Source: UBA4742 sp963734965
GTDB taxonomy: Bacteria; Actinomycetota; Acidimicrobiia; Acidimicrobiales; Acidimicrobilacustridaceae
Assembly: GCA_963734965.1 (NCBI GenBank)
Contig: CAVTJK010000004.1
Location: forward strand, 930,001-994,000
Reading direction: 5' to 3'
DNA length: 64,000 nucleotides
The stretch's first letter is position 1. Each line of letters starts with the position of its first letter. Positions 46,708 to 56,784 of the stretch are shown piece after piece. The position numbers were made by a program, and so were the translations under genes. The notes under the pieces were generated by a model that saw only the letters and a list, made by a program, of their open reading frames with translations, was not told the origin of the DNA and searched no databases.

Positions 46708-48321
46708 TCACATCGACTCGGGCGCATGGACGCCGAGCAGGTCGAGACCGATGGCCAAGCCGATCTCGGCCCCCTCGACCAGCCACAGACGCGCCTGGGT
46801 CAGTTCAGGCGGCACGTCGTCGTCGAGGACGCGGCAGTCGTGGTAGAAGCCGTGGACGGTCCCCGCCAGCTCACGCACCCACGTCGCGATCCGGTGCGGG
46901 GCCCGGTCGGCGCACGCCGTGGCCAGGGTGTCGGGCAAGGCCGACAGGACCCGCAGCACCTCGAGCTCGCGCTCGTGCACGAGCAGGGCCCGTTCGAAAT
47001 CGGCCGCGCCGACCCGCTCGACGCCGCGCTCGGCCGCCACCCGCTTGATCGAACGGATGCGGGCGTAGGCCATCTGGACGTAGAAGACGGGGTTGTCCAT
47101 GGCCTGGCTCGTGACGACGTCGAGGTCGAAGGTCTGGGGGCTGTCGATGGACTGCAACAGGTAGGTGAGCCGGGCGGCGTCGGGCCCGACCTCGTCGAGG
47201 AGCTCGCGCAGCTCGACGATGTCACCCGTCCGCTTGGAGATCTTCACGACCTGTCCGTCGCGCACGAGCGTCATGAGCTGGACGATCGACACCTCGAGCT
47301 CGCTCGGATCGTGGCCGACCGCGGCCATGGCCGCCTTCATCCTCGGCACGTAGCCGTGGTGGTCGGCGCCCCACACATCGATGAGCAGGTCGAAGCCGCG
47401 CCCGAACTTGTCGCGGTGATAGGCGATGTCGGGCAGCAGATAGGTCGGCTCGCCGTCGCTGCGCACGAGCACGCGGTCCTTGTCGTCGCCAGAATCGGTG
47501 CTGCGCAACCAGATGGCGCCGTCATCCTCGAACACGGCGCCGTGGCTGCGCAGGTCGGCCAGCGTCGCGTCCATCGCTCCCGAGTCGACCAGCGAGCGTT
47601 CGCTGAACCACACGTCGAAGTGCACGTTCATGCGGTCGAGCACCTGGCGGTGATCCTCGATGGCCCGGGCTTCGCCCCACTCGGCCGGGTCGGCGCCGTC
47701 GGGCATCTCGGCCGCCCACTGCTTGACGTACTCGCCGGCGTAGCCGTCCTCGGGCAGGTCCGTGCCCGCCTTGCGAGCGGCCAGCGACGCCGCGAACGTG
47801 GCCATCTGGGTGCCGCGGTCGTTGAGGTAGTTCTCCCGCGCCACCTCGTAGCCGCTGCGCTCGAGCAGCCGGGCCAGCGAGTCGCCGTAGGCCGCGCCCC
47901 GGCCGTGACCGGCGTGGAGCGGGCCGGTGGGGTTGGCGCTCACGAACTCGACGTTGACGCGGGTGCCGACACCGATGGCCAGCCGGCTGTAGCGATCGAC
48001 GCCCTGATCGAGCACCTCGTCGAGCACCTCGTGCAGCCAGCTGGGATCGAGGTGGAAGTTGACGAAGCCCGGCCCCGCGACCTGCACCGAGTGGACGTGG
48101 TCGGGCAAGTCGGCGTTCAGGGTCTCGGCCAGATCGTCGGCCAGGTCACGGGGTTTGCGCCCGGCCGCCTTGGCCACGGCCAGCGCCACCGGACTCGACC
48201 ACTCGCCGTGCTCGCGACGCACGGCCCGCTCGACCGGGATGACGTCCGGAACAGGATCCACCTCGAGCGTGGCCAAGGCGCGGCGCAGCGCGTCGGCGAG
48301 CTGGTCGCGGATCACGGACAT
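46708..48321 (-). CDS. argS: Arginyl-tRNA synthetase
   Basis: 537 residues, class I synthetase charging tRNA-Arg. The HIGH-like motif is NPTGPLHAGHGRGAAYG and the KMSKS-like motif VVKISKRTGD. The DALR anticodon domain at the C-terminus (RIATWVRELAGTVHGFYHDC) is present. It is on the minus strand with a tRNA-Arg gene divergent 155 bp upstream. Followed by lysA 16 bp downstream, the argS-lysA order of mycobacteria. Confidence 0.97.
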   Translation of the reverse strand: MSVIRDQLADALRRALATLEVDPVPDVIPVERAVRREHGEWSSPVALAVAKAAGRKPRDLADDLAETLNADLPDHVHSVQVAGPGFVNFHLDPSWLHEVLDEVLDQGVDRYSRLAIGVGTRVNVEFVSANPTGPLHAGHGRGAAYGDSLARLLERSGYEVARENYLNDRGTQMATFAASLAARKAGTDLPEDGYAGEYVKQWAAEMPDGADPAEWGEARAIEDHRQVLDRMNVHFDVWFSERSLVDSGAMDATLADLRSHGAVFEDDGAIWLRSTDSGDDKDRVLVRSDGEPTYLLPDIAYHRDKFGRGFDLLIDVWGADHHGYVPRMKAAMAAVGHDPSELEVSIVQLMTLVRDGQVVKISKRTGDIVELRELLDEVGPDAARLTYLLQSIDSPQTFDLDVVTSQAMDNPVFYVQMAYARIRSIKRVAAERGVERVGAADFERALLVHERELEVLRVLSALPDTLATACADRAPHRIATWVRELAGTVHGFYHDCRVLDDDVPPELTQARLWLVEGAEIGLAIGLDLLGVHAPESM

Positions 48322-48476
48322 CTCCTCGGGGGATCGAACGGGCGCAGGGTCGGGATCGGGCGATCCTACCCAGAGACCCCATGGCGCCCCGATTGGGTTC
48401 GGTGACCGAGCGACCGGGCCGGACCCACCTATCCCCGCCGGAGCCCCTGACGCCCTGCGCTACGCTCGTCTGCCTT

Positions 48477-48551
48477 GCCCTCGTAGCTCAGCGGATAGAG
48501 CGCCGCCCTCCGGAGGCGGAAGCGCAGGTTCGAGTCCTGCCGAGGGCGCCA
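48477..48551 (+). tRNA. tRNA-Arg (anticodon CCG), CCA encoded
   Basis: 75 nt folding fully: acceptor GCCCTCG/CGAGGGC, D-arm GCTC/GAGC, anticodon stem CCGCC/GGCGG around CTCCGGA giving anticodon CCG, and T-arm GCAGG-TTCGAGT-CCTGC. Discriminator G, then CCA in DNA. It reads CGG arginine codons. The 3' end is 1 bp from the stop of the convergent TetR gene; argS lies divergent on the other side. Confidence 0.95.
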
Positions 48552-48552
48552 C

Positions 48553-49338
48553 TCACGGTCGGCGGCGGACCGCCGTGCGCGCCAGTTCGGCCTCGATGCC
48601 ATCGAGGAGCCGAGCCAGCCCGAACTCGAAGCGTTCGTCGCGGGTGAGGAACGTCCCCTCGGCGAAGAGCTCGACCAGGTGCGGATACTGGCCCGTGTCC
48701 CTCAAGCGCTCGGCCTCGGCCTTGATGTAGGCGCGGCGCCGAGCCGGCGCGATCGGCGTACGAGCGAGTTCGGCGGCCAACTCCTGCTGTTCGCGGATCG
48801 CGAATCCGAGGTAGTAGGTCTCGACGGCCATGAGCACGTTGAACGCTTCTCGAATCGTCAACCCCAGATCGTCGAGGGCGGCGAGGGAACGTTCGATGTG
48901 GGGTAGCTCGTTCGGCCCGAGCGCGCGCCGCAGTCCGATGAAGCTCGTCATCCATCCATGACGGAGAAGGGCCTGGCGGTAACGGCGGGCGGTGGTGGTT
49001 ATGTCCGCACGCCAGTCGCCCGACGGCTCGACCACGTCGACCTCACCCTCGACGGCGTCGACCATCAGGGCGAGCAGATCGTCCTTGTTGGCCACATGCC
49101 AGTAGAGCGCCATGGGACTCACGTTCAAGTCGCGAGCGATCCGACGCATCGTCACGGCCGTTGGACCTTCGTCGTCGGCGATGGCGACGGCCGCGGCGAC
49201 GATGCGCTCCCGGCTGAGGTTGGCCACGCGACTCGAGCCCGCCCTGGCCGACCCGGACGGCGGGGCCTCCGGGGCCGCCAGCAGCCACAGCGGCTGAGCC
49301 GACTCTCGCCGGCGCCGAGCTTGACCAGAAGGCGGCAT
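48553..49338 (-). CDS. TetR family transcriptional regulator (TetR_C-type)
   Basis: 261 residues from ATG 49338 (MPPSGQARRRRESAQPLW). The HTH lies at about residues 40-85 (RIVAAAVAIADDEGPTAVTM, then LNVSPMALYWHVANKDDLL). A C-terminal ~150-residue TetR_C-like domain follows (ITTTARRYRQALLRHGWM, then EAFNVLMAVETYYLGFAIREQQE). It probably regulates itself and the divergent hydrolase via TACAGTGTA repeats (49342-49368), whose first site begins 4 bp before its start codon. The longer in-frame N-terminus runs through the operators and is not coding. Confidence 0.88.
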   Translation of the reverse strand: MPPSGQARRRRESAQPLWLLAAPEAPPSGSARAGSSRVANLSRERIVAAAVAIADDEGPTAVTMRRIARDLNVSPMALYWHVANKDDLLALMVDAVEGEVDVVEPSGDWRADITTTARRYRQALLRHGWMTSFIGLRRALGPNELPHIERSLAALDDLGLTIREAFNVLMAVETYYLGFAIREQQELAAELARTPIAPARRRAYIKAEAERLRDTGQYPHLVELFAEGTFLTRDERFEFGLARLLDGIEAELARTAVRRRP

Positions 49339-49341
49339 TCG

Positions 49342-49368
49342 TACAGTGTATAAGAACTTTACAGTGTA
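49342..49368. promoter_or_regulatory. Paired TACAGTGTA operators
   Basis: TACAGTGTA, a near-palindrome with central G, occurs at 49342-49350 and 49360-49368 with a 9-bp gap (18-bp repeat spacing). It fills the 50-bp space between the divergent TetR and hydrolase genes. Comparable TACA/TGTA sites are typical TetR targets, so the TetR protein should bind here and regulate both genes. Confidence 0.7.
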
Positions 49369-49388
49369 CGAGTCGGAAGGACGATGCG

Positions 49389-50333
49389 ATGGCGAACCTC
49401 GGCACCCGTTCAGATCGCAAGATCGGACGCTTCCGCAACGACGACGCGCAGGCCCGCTTCGACGCGGCCTACGCCTCAGCACTGGCCAGTTGGCCGGTGA
49501 CACCGATCGCCCTCGACGTGCCCACGCGATTCGGCACGACTCGGGTCAACTCGTGTGGCTCGTCATCTGGATCGCCCATCGTCCTGCTGCACGGGATGAT
49601 GATGACCTCGACGTCGTGGGCGCCGAACGTGGTCGACCTCGGTCGTCACCATCCCCTGTATGCCGTGGACACGATCTGCGACGCGGGACAGAGCGTCCAG
49701 GAGCGGCGCATTCACGGCGGCGAGGATCTGGCGGCGTGGCTCGACGAGGTCGTCGACGGCCTGGGGCTCGATCGAACCCATCTGGTCGGTCTTTCCTACG
49801 GGAGCTGGATCAGCATCAACCAGGCGATGCGATCGCCGTCGCGGGTCATCAGCGCGACTGCGATCGAGCCACCAGGGGTCATCACCCGCGGCAAGGTCAA
49901 GCTCATCCTGCAGTTCGTCAGGGCCGGCGTGAGACGGACCGGACCGGCCTTCGAGCGCCTCACGCGGGTGCTCAGCAACGGCCACCTCCCGCCGCCGCCC
50001 ATCTACGAGGTTCTCCGCTCCGGCTTCCTCGACTTCAAAGTCGTGCAACCGTTCGCCGAGCTCCTCGACGACGACGAGCTTCGTTCGATCACCAGGCCGA
50101 TCCTGCTGCTGTTCGGGGGACGGAGCCCGATGTCCGATGGGGATCGCGCCATCAAACGTGCTCGTGGCCTCATTCCCGAGGTCGAGGCCGAGATCGTTCC
50201 GGGCACGGCCCACACGCCTCCACTCGAAGCGCCTGAGCTCACGGATCGCCGGATCCTGCAGTTCATCGACCACGTCGACGCGGCGGACGGCTCGTCCGAG
50301 CGGCGGTCACCGCCCGACCCCGGGTCCTCCTAG
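49389..50333 (+). CDS. Alpha/beta hydrolase
   Basis: 314 residues. Oxyanion region IVLLHGMMMTSTSWAPN and nucleophile elbow VGLSYGSWISI; the C-terminal catalytic His candidate is VPGTAHTPPLEAPEL and the acid lies near LLLFGGRSPMSDGDR. No clear signal peptide. Substrate unknown, perhaps an ester or epoxide. GGAAGG lies 8 bp before ATG 49389. Divergent TetR and shared operators suggest substrate-inducible control. Confidence 0.85.
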   Translation: MANLGTRSDRKIGRFRNDDAQARFDAAYASALASWPVTPIALDVPTRFGTTRVNSCGSSSGSPIVLLHGMMMTSTSWAPNVVDLGRHHPLYAVDTICDAGQSVQERRIHGGEDLAAWLDEVVDGLGLDRTHLVGLSYGSWISINQAMRSPSRVISATAIEPPGVITRGKVKLILQFVRAGVRRTGPAFERLTRVLSNGHLPPPPIYEVLRSGFLDFKVVQPFAELLDDDELRSITRPILLLFGGRSPMSDGDRAIKRARGLIPEVEAEIVPGTAHTPPLEAPELTDRRILQFIDHVDAADGSSERRSPPDPGSS

Positions 50334-50369
50334 GATCGTCCCGATGTCGCCTCTGAGGAGCCCCGCCGC

Positions 50370-51998
50370 GTGAAGGTCATGGGCGAGCGGGTCTCGCTGG
50401 TCGAGCGCCTGTCGGCCGTGCTGGCCAACAAGGTCGATCGCCGCGGCTTCCTCGCCCGCAGCGCCATCGTCGGCAGCGCGCTGACCGTCGCCCCCACCGA
50501 GTTCCTGCTCCGGCCGACCTCGGCCTACGCCGCCGCCTGCACGTGCGTCGGCGCCAACTGCGCGTGCGGCGCGCTCTGCTGTGACGGCTTCACCGAGTTC
50601 TGCTGCTCGATCTACGGCACCAACGCCTGCCCACCGGGCACCGCCGTCGCCGGCTGGTGGAAGGCCGACGGATCCGGCATGTGCGGCGGCCCGCGCTACT
50701 ACATGGACTGCAACTCGGGCTGTGGTGGCTGCGGGTGCGGAGGCTCGGGCGTGTGCCCCGGCAGCTGCTCGGGCACGGGCTGCGGCTGCGCCAACGGCAA
50801 CTGCAACGAGCGCCGCGCCGGGTGCAACGAGTTCCGCTACGGCCAGTGCAACCAGGCCATCGCCTGCCTCGGCCCGATCGTGTGCCGCCTCGTCACCTGC
50901 ATCCCGCCATGGGAGATCGAACCGTCCTGCACGACGGCGGTGGCCACCGACAACTCGACTGCGTTCCACGACGCGCCGTGCCTGCACGTCCCGACGGGCG
51001 CGGTGTTGAGCGCGACGGTCGCCGAGGGTCAGCTGACGGTGACGGGATGGGCCAGGGACGAGGACATCGACGGTCCGGTGACCGTCGACATCTACGTCGA
51101 CGGGGTGTTCACGGCGGAGGCCGTGGCCAACCAACCCCACCCCGACGCCGTGTTCGGCCACATCAACCACGGCTTCACGGCGACCATGGCCGTCTCCGAC
51201 GCCGGTCACCAGGTCTGTGCCTACGCCCTCAACCTCGGGCGGGGCACCACCAATCCGCTGATCGGCTGCAAGACGGTGTCGCCCGGCCACACCTGGTACT
51301 ACCGGTACGCGCTGAGCGCCGGCGCGGCGGACATCATCACGACCTACGGCGATCCGGCCAGCCAACCCGTCGCCGGTCGCTGGCACCCCCAGGCCGCCGA
51401 CGCTCCTGGCGTGTTCCAGAACGGCCTCTGGCACCTGCGGGACTCGATCCTGAGCTCGGTGCCCGACACCGTGGTGGCCTTCGGCAGCCCCGGCGACATC
51501 CCGATCACCGGCGACTGGAACGGCGACGGCACCGACACCATCGGCGTCTACCGCAACGGCACCTTCTACCTCCGCAACTCGCTGACGAACGGCGTGGCCG
51601 ACCTCACCATCCCCTTCGGCAACCCCGGCGACCGCCCCGTCACCGGCGACTTCAACGGCAACGGCACCGACACCATCGGCGTCTACCGCAACGGCACCTT
51701 CTACCTCCGCAACTCCAACACCCCCGGACCTGCCGATCTCACCATCCCCTTCGGCAACCCCGGCGACGTCCCCGTCACCGGCGACTTCAACGGCGACGGC
51801 ACCGACACCATCGGCGTCTACCGCAACGGCACCTTCTACCTTCGCAACTCCAACACGCCCGGACCTGCCGATCTCACCATCGCCTTCGGCCCCGGCGGGA
51901 CGCCGCTGATGGGCAAGTGGGTCGTCCCGACCGGCGGTTGGGTCCGGACGTCGGCGACCGGGCCGCCCATCACCGATACCCCCGCCGTGGCTCACTGA
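50370..51998 (+). CDS. Tat-exported methylamine dehydrogenase light chain-like protein with C-terminal repeats
   Basis: 542 residues. The Tat signal VDRRGFLARSAIVGSALTV is near residue 22. A very cysteine-rich domain (~50-200; CTCVGANCACGALCC, CPPGTAVAGWW, RYYMDCNSGCGGCGCGG) is most like the methylamine dehydrogenase light chain, with aromatic residues at candidate cofactor positions. A Ig-like segment (~210-310) follows. Three tandem 45-residue repeats (GDIPITGDWNGDGTDTIGVYRNG and copies) with Asp/Asn-rich, FG-GAP-like loops finish it. No heavy-chain gene (mauB) or maturation gene is nearby, so a TTQ enzyme is unproven. A MacB-type exporter follows. Confidence 0.65.
   Translation: MKVMGERVSLVERLSAVLANKVDRRGFLARSAIVGSALTVAPTEFLLRPTSAYAAACTCVGANCACGALCCDGFTEFCCSIYGTNACPPGTAVAGWWKADGSGMCGGPRYYMDCNSGCGGCGCGGSGVCPGSCSGTGCGCANGNCNERRAGCNEFRYGQCNQAIACLGPIVCRLVTCIPPWEIEPSCTTAVATDNSTAFHDAPCLHVPTGAVLSATVAEGQLTVTGWARDEDIDGPVTVDIYVDGVFTAEAVANQPHPDAVFGHINHGFTATMAVSDAGHQVCAYALNLGRGTTNPLIGCKTVSPGHTWYYRYALSAGAADIITTYGDPASQPVAGRWHPQAADAPGVFQNGLWHLRDSILSSVPDTVVAFGSPGDIPITGDWNGDGTDTIGVYRNGTFYLRNSLTNGVADLTIPFGNPGDRPVTGDFNGNGTDTIGVYRNGTFYLRNSNTPGPADLTIPFGNPGDVPVTGDFNGDGTDTIGVYRNGTFYLRNSNTPGPADLTIAFGPGGTPLMGKWVVPTGGWVRTSATGPPITDTPAVAH
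51492..51896 (+). repeat. Three 135-bp tandem repeats within the MADH-like gene
   Basis: Units start at 51492, 51627 and 51762, each exactly 135 bp (45 codons), sharing long identical stretches such as ACCGACACCATCGGCGTCT. The second and third are nearly identical in DNA, so recent duplication or gene conversion is likely. The encoded units are calcium-binding-like FG-GAP/VCBS-type repeats. A weaker unit precedes them. Confidence 0.75.
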
Positions 51999-52108
51999 CG
52001 CCGGACCCAGGGCGCCCCGACGGCGTCGGCCAGTCCTCAGAGGCCTCACAGCCATCTCACAGGATGGGTTCGTAGGATGCCGCCCGCTCGACTGGCGCGG
52101 AGGTGCCG

Positions 52109-53998
52109 ATGTTCTCGATGAGTTACGCATGGAACGAGTTGCGCCGGCGATGGAGCCGGACGCTCGTCACCGCGATCGGCTTGGCCGCCGGCGTGGGTCT
52201 GGTGATGGGGATCGTGGGAGTCTCCAACGGACTCGAGCAAGCGCAGAACAAGGTGCTCTCACCGCTGTCGTCGGTGGGCACCGACATCATCGTGACCCGC
52301 ACGGTCGGCGCCACCACGGCTCCGACCTCGACGGGCGGGTCGACGTCGGGGTCCACGACCACGACGACACCGGCAACGGGCGCGGGCGGCGGCGCGGGTG
52401 CCGGCGGCGGCACCGGGGCGGGCGCGGGAGGGGGCGGCTTCTTCCGCAACGGAGGCGCGGGCGGCGGCGGTCGGGGCGGCGCGACCAGCCAGATCGATCA
52501 GCTCAACGCCAGCGACCAGGCGGCCCTGTTGAACGCCAACTCGTCGATCCTGACCGACCTCTCCAAGCTCGGACCGCCAGGGACCGCCTTCACCCATGAC
52601 TTCTTCGTGCCCGGCACCCTCATCACCTACCCCCAAGCGGCCGTGACCGACATCAAGAAGGTCAAGGGCGTCGAGGCCGCCGTCCCCGCCCTCACCCTCC
52701 AGGCCCTCCACGAGTCGGGCACCGTGCCGGCCAACACCGACACCTTCACGACGGGCGGCCAGACCATCACCTCGGTGGCCCGCCCGGCTCCGCTCACCGC
52801 GGCCGAACAGGCCTCGGTGCGGGCCTGCCTGCAGGCCAGCGGCGCCTTCCCGACCACTCCGACGACCGGTGCCGGCGGCGCCACCGGCGGCGCCGGCGCA
52901 GGCACCGGGCGCCAGGGCGCAGGCGGAGGCGGAGGCGGCGGTGGCGGACTGGTCGGTCGCTTCGGCGCCGCCTTCACGCAGTGCCTGCCCCAGCGCTTCC
53001 AGCAGTACGAGTCCCAGGTGGTCGTGCCCACCCAGACCATCACGCGGGTGCTCAACCCGCCGGCGACCGACACCCAGACCAAGACCTACACCGTGGCCGG
53101 GGTCGACCCGAGCAACGACAGCGTCGGGCTGATCACCAAGGCCCAGGTCAAGTCGGGCTCGTGGTTCAGCTCCCACCCGGCCAACGAGATCCTCGTCAAC
53201 ACCGCCTACGCCGACACCAACAAGATCAAGGTCGGTCAGAAGCTGACCATCGACGACACCACCTTCACCGTCGTCGGGTTGGTCGACCCGACCCTCACGG
53301 GCAACACCGCCGACATCTACTTCGACCTGCCCACCCTGCAGAAGCTGTCGAACAACACCGGGCGCATCAACGAGACCTCGGTCAAGGTCGACAGCTCTTC
53401 CAACGTCAGCTCCGTCGGGGCCGCCATCCAGAAGCAGCTGCCGGGTGCTCAGGTGCTGACGTCCAAGTCGCTCGCCGACCAGGTCAGCGGGAGCCTGTCG
53501 AACGCCCACACCCTCGCCACGAACCTGGGCGGGGCGCTGGCCATCATCGTGCTGCTGGCCGCCTTCCTCATCGCCGCCCTGCTCACCCTGTCGAGCGTGG
53601 CCAAGCGGGTGCGCGAGATCGGCACGTTGCGGGCCGTCGGCTGGTCCAAGAGCGCCGTGGTGCGTCAGATCGTGGCCGAGACGGTCGGCATCGGGATCCT
53701 CGGCGGGATCCTGGGCGTGATCGTCGGAATCGGGATCTGCTCGGCCATCGGGGCCTTCGGGCCCGGCGCTGACCTCGACCACCTCGGGCACCGCGGTCGG
53801 CGCCTCGACCGCCGGCAGCCTCTTCCACCAGGCCACCGCCGCCACGGCCTCGACGACCATCCACTTGACCGCTCCCATCAGCGGCGGCACGGCGCTCATC
53901 GGCCTGGCCGCCGCGGTGGTCGGCGGCCTGCTGGCCGGCATCGTCGGTGGCTGGCGAGCGGCTCGCCTGGCCCCGGCCTCGGCCATGCGAGATCTCGG

Positions 53999-54002
<4 letters not shown>
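52109..54002 (+). CDS. MacB/FtsX-type ABC transporter permease, one frameshift
   Basis: About 630 residues. N-terminal membrane helix (LVTAIGLAAGVGLVMGIVGVSNGL), a large extracytoplasmic region, then three C-terminal helices (ALAIIVLLAAFLIAALLTL, ILGGILGVIVGIGICSAI and GTALIGLAAAVVGGLLAGIV). The periplasmic part contains two Gly/Ala-rich insertions (GAGGGAGAGGGTGAGAG and GAGGATGGAGAG). The frame slips near 53765; the real end is RAARLAPASAMRDLG, stopping at 54000-54002, which overlaps the ATPase start. GGAGG lies 5 bp before ATG 52109. Exports a substrate from the membrane or periplasmic side with the next gene. Confidence 0.83.
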
Positions 54003-54878
<876 letters not shown>

Positions 54879-54899
54879 GCCATCCCGCGTGCGCGTCGC

Positions 54900-56348
54900 T
54901 CAGGTGCGGCCGTCGGCGGCGCCGATGATGTCGCGGCCCAGCTCAGCGGGCGAAGGGAGCGGCGCTATCGGTCGCGCCATCTCGGTCGCCAGGCGCTCGG
55001 ACAGGGTCGCGAACGACTCGGCGTAGCCAGGCTCGCCGATGACGTTCACGGTTTCGGCCGGATCGGCGTCGAGGTCGAGCAACGTCCAGTCGCTCGGCTC
55101 GCAGTGCAGTCGGGTGATGAGCTTCATCGAACCCTGGCGGATCGAGGGCCACGCCGACTCGGTCGCGCACAGGATCGTCCGATCGACATCATCGGGTTGG
55201 GCCTGATCGGTCAGCAGCGGACGCAGGCTGCGAGTGTCGAAGAGATCGGCGTCGATGTCGACGCCGGCGTAGTCGAGGCTGGTGAGCACGAAGTCGCAGC
55301 TGTGCACCGGCGTCTCGAGCCGCCGACCGCCGACGGCATCGGGCGCGCTGACGACCAGCGGCACGCGGGCCAGATCGTCGAACGGGATCCACGGGATCTT
55401 GCGGATCAGACCACGATGGCCGGCGTAGTCACCATGGTCGGAGGTGAAGAAGATGGCCGTCCGCTCGCGGTCGATGAGATCGAGCACGCGGCCCATCCCG
55501 TCGTCGATCTGCTTGACCAGCCCCCGCACGATGGCCAGCGACCCGCGGAGGTACTCCTCGGAGGGCACCGGCGCGGGACCCCACGGACCCATCTCGGATC
55601 GGGTCAGCTGCTCGACGAACACGCCCGGCAGCCCGGCGTTGGCCTCGAACCCGTCGATCGGGAGGATGCTGTCGGCCGGGTCGAACATCGTCGCGTAGGG
55701 CTCGGGCGGGTTGTGGGGCTCGTGGGGGTGCGGGAACGACACGACCATGAACAACGGCCGATCGGGATCGCGCTGCTCGAGCACGGCTCGCGCCTGCGCC
55801 GCGATCCAGTTCGTCGGATGCAGGTCGACGTCGTAGGGAAAGGCCTCGGACGGCTGGCTCGTGTCGGTGCTCATGCGCCGCCGCCAGTCGCGCACGCCCT
55901 GGTCCTGTTCGAGCCAGTCGTGGTAGTGGTCGAACCCGCCTGGTACGTCGCGCTCGGGGGTGAAGTCGAACGGGAACAGATGCTCGCAGGTGAGCAGCGT
56001 GTCGAAGCCGTGGTCGGCGCGGATCGGATTGGCATGGGCCTTGCCGACCAGGGCCGTGGCGTAGCCGGCATGACGAAGGGCGTGGCCGACGGTCCAGTAG
56101 TCCTCGGGCAACGAGCGGAAGTCGGCCACGACCGGCGCCCGGCGGGGCTGCAGGCCTGTCATCAGGGCGACGCGGGCCGGCACGCAGGTGGTCGACGCCG
56201 AGTAGGCCGTCTCGAAGGTCACTCCGCTCGCCGCCAGCGCGTCGAGGTTGGGCGTCTCGAAGTTCTGGGCGGCGGCGTACCCCGTCTGGTCGCGCCGCTG
56301 CTGATCGGTGAGGAACAGGACGATGTCGGGCCGGCTGGCGCTTCCCAC
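54900..56348 (-). CDS. Sulfatase (formylglycine-dependent)
   Basis: 482 residues from GTG 56348 (VGSASRPDIVLFLTDQQ). The C-x-P-x-R formylglycine motif is STTCVPARVALMTGLQ near residue 52; metal-ligand and substrate motifs VGKAHANPI, FFTSDHGDYAGHRGL are present. Alkaline-phosphatase fold. No clear signal peptide, so it may be cytosolic, which is unusual; the true start could be further upstream. Hydrolyses sulfate esters; substrate unknown, perhaps a choline-sulfate or carbohydrate. Convergent with the ATPase gene. Confidence 0.88.
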   Translation of the reverse strand: MGSASRPDIVLFLTDQQRRDQTGYAAAQNFETPNLDALAASGVTFETAYSASTTCVPARVALMTGLQPRRAPVVADFRSLPEDYWTVGHALRHAGYATALVGKAHANPIRADHGFDTLLTCEHLFPFDFTPERDVPGGFDHYHDWLEQDQGVRDWRRRMSTDTSQPSEAFPYDVDLHPTNWIAAQARAVLEQRDPDRPLFMVVSFPHPHEPHNPPEPYATMFDPADSILPIDGFEANAGLPGVFVEQLTRSEMGPWGPAPVPSEEYLRGSLAIVRGLVKQIDDGMGRVLDLIDRERTAIFFTSDHGDYAGHRGLIRKIPWIPFDDLARVPLVVSAPDAVGGRRLETPVHSCDFVLTSLDYAGVDIDADLFDTRSLRPLLTDQAQPDDVDRTILCATESAWPSIRQGSMKLITRLHCEPSDWTLLDLDADPAETVNVIGEPGYAESFATLSERLATEMARPIAPLPSPAELGRDIIGAADGRT

Positions 56349-56491
56349 CGCAGGGACCGTAGAAGCCGACGCGATGTGCTGTCCACCAACCCCTGAACGC
56401 ACCGTGGGTTCAGCCAGACGTCAGGAACCAGGATTTCCCGGTTCACGCGGCGGCAACCCGCCCGACCACCTCGAATGCGACGGTGGGACCC

Positions 56492-56740
56492 ATGGAACTC
56501 GAAGGCGAGCACCTCGAAGCCGCCGAGCGGCTGGTCGTCACCCCGGCCGCCGGTGTCTTCGAGGCGGCACCGGACCTTCCCGACCAGATCGAGATCGGAT
56601 CGACCGTCGGCTACATCCACGGCCAGGACGTGGTCACGCCGGTGCGCTCGCGGTTCGCCGGCGAGCTCGTCTCCCTCGTCGCCTCGTCAGGTGAGCGGCT
56701 GATCCTCCATCAACGGGTGGCTTGGCTCCGCGCCTCGTAG
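56492..56740 (+). CDS. Small biotinyl/lipoyl-carrier-like protein lacking the modified lysine
   Basis: 82 residues from ATG 56492 (MELEGEHLEAAERLVVTP). The pattern VTPAAGVFEAAPDL, then IEIGSTVGYIHGQDVVTPVRSRFAGELVSLVASSGERL is the beta-barrel sandwich of biotinyl/lipoyl domains. In a carrier the hairpin between the two halves reads MKM; here it is VTPVRSRFAG, so there is no obvious attachment Lys. It is a barrel relative of unknown role, perhaps a membrane-fusion-like or ligand-binding fragment. Divergent from the sulfatase. Confidence 0.55.
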   Translation: MELEGEHLEAAERLVVTPAAGVFEAAPDLPDQIEIGSTVGYIHGQDVVTPVRSRFAGELVSLVASSGERLILHQRVAWLRAS

Positions 56741-56784
56741 GTCTCCCCCGGCTTGCGCACGGCGCCTGGACCCCCCCGGGCACG

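Noticed and set aside
51492..51896. Regular repeats that look array-like
   Set aside because: Not a CRISPR: units are 135 bp without distinct spacers and are read through in frame as protein repeats.
50370..51998. A complete methylamine dehydrogenase operon
   Set aside because: No heavy-chain, amicyanin or maturation gene lies in the surrounding sequence.
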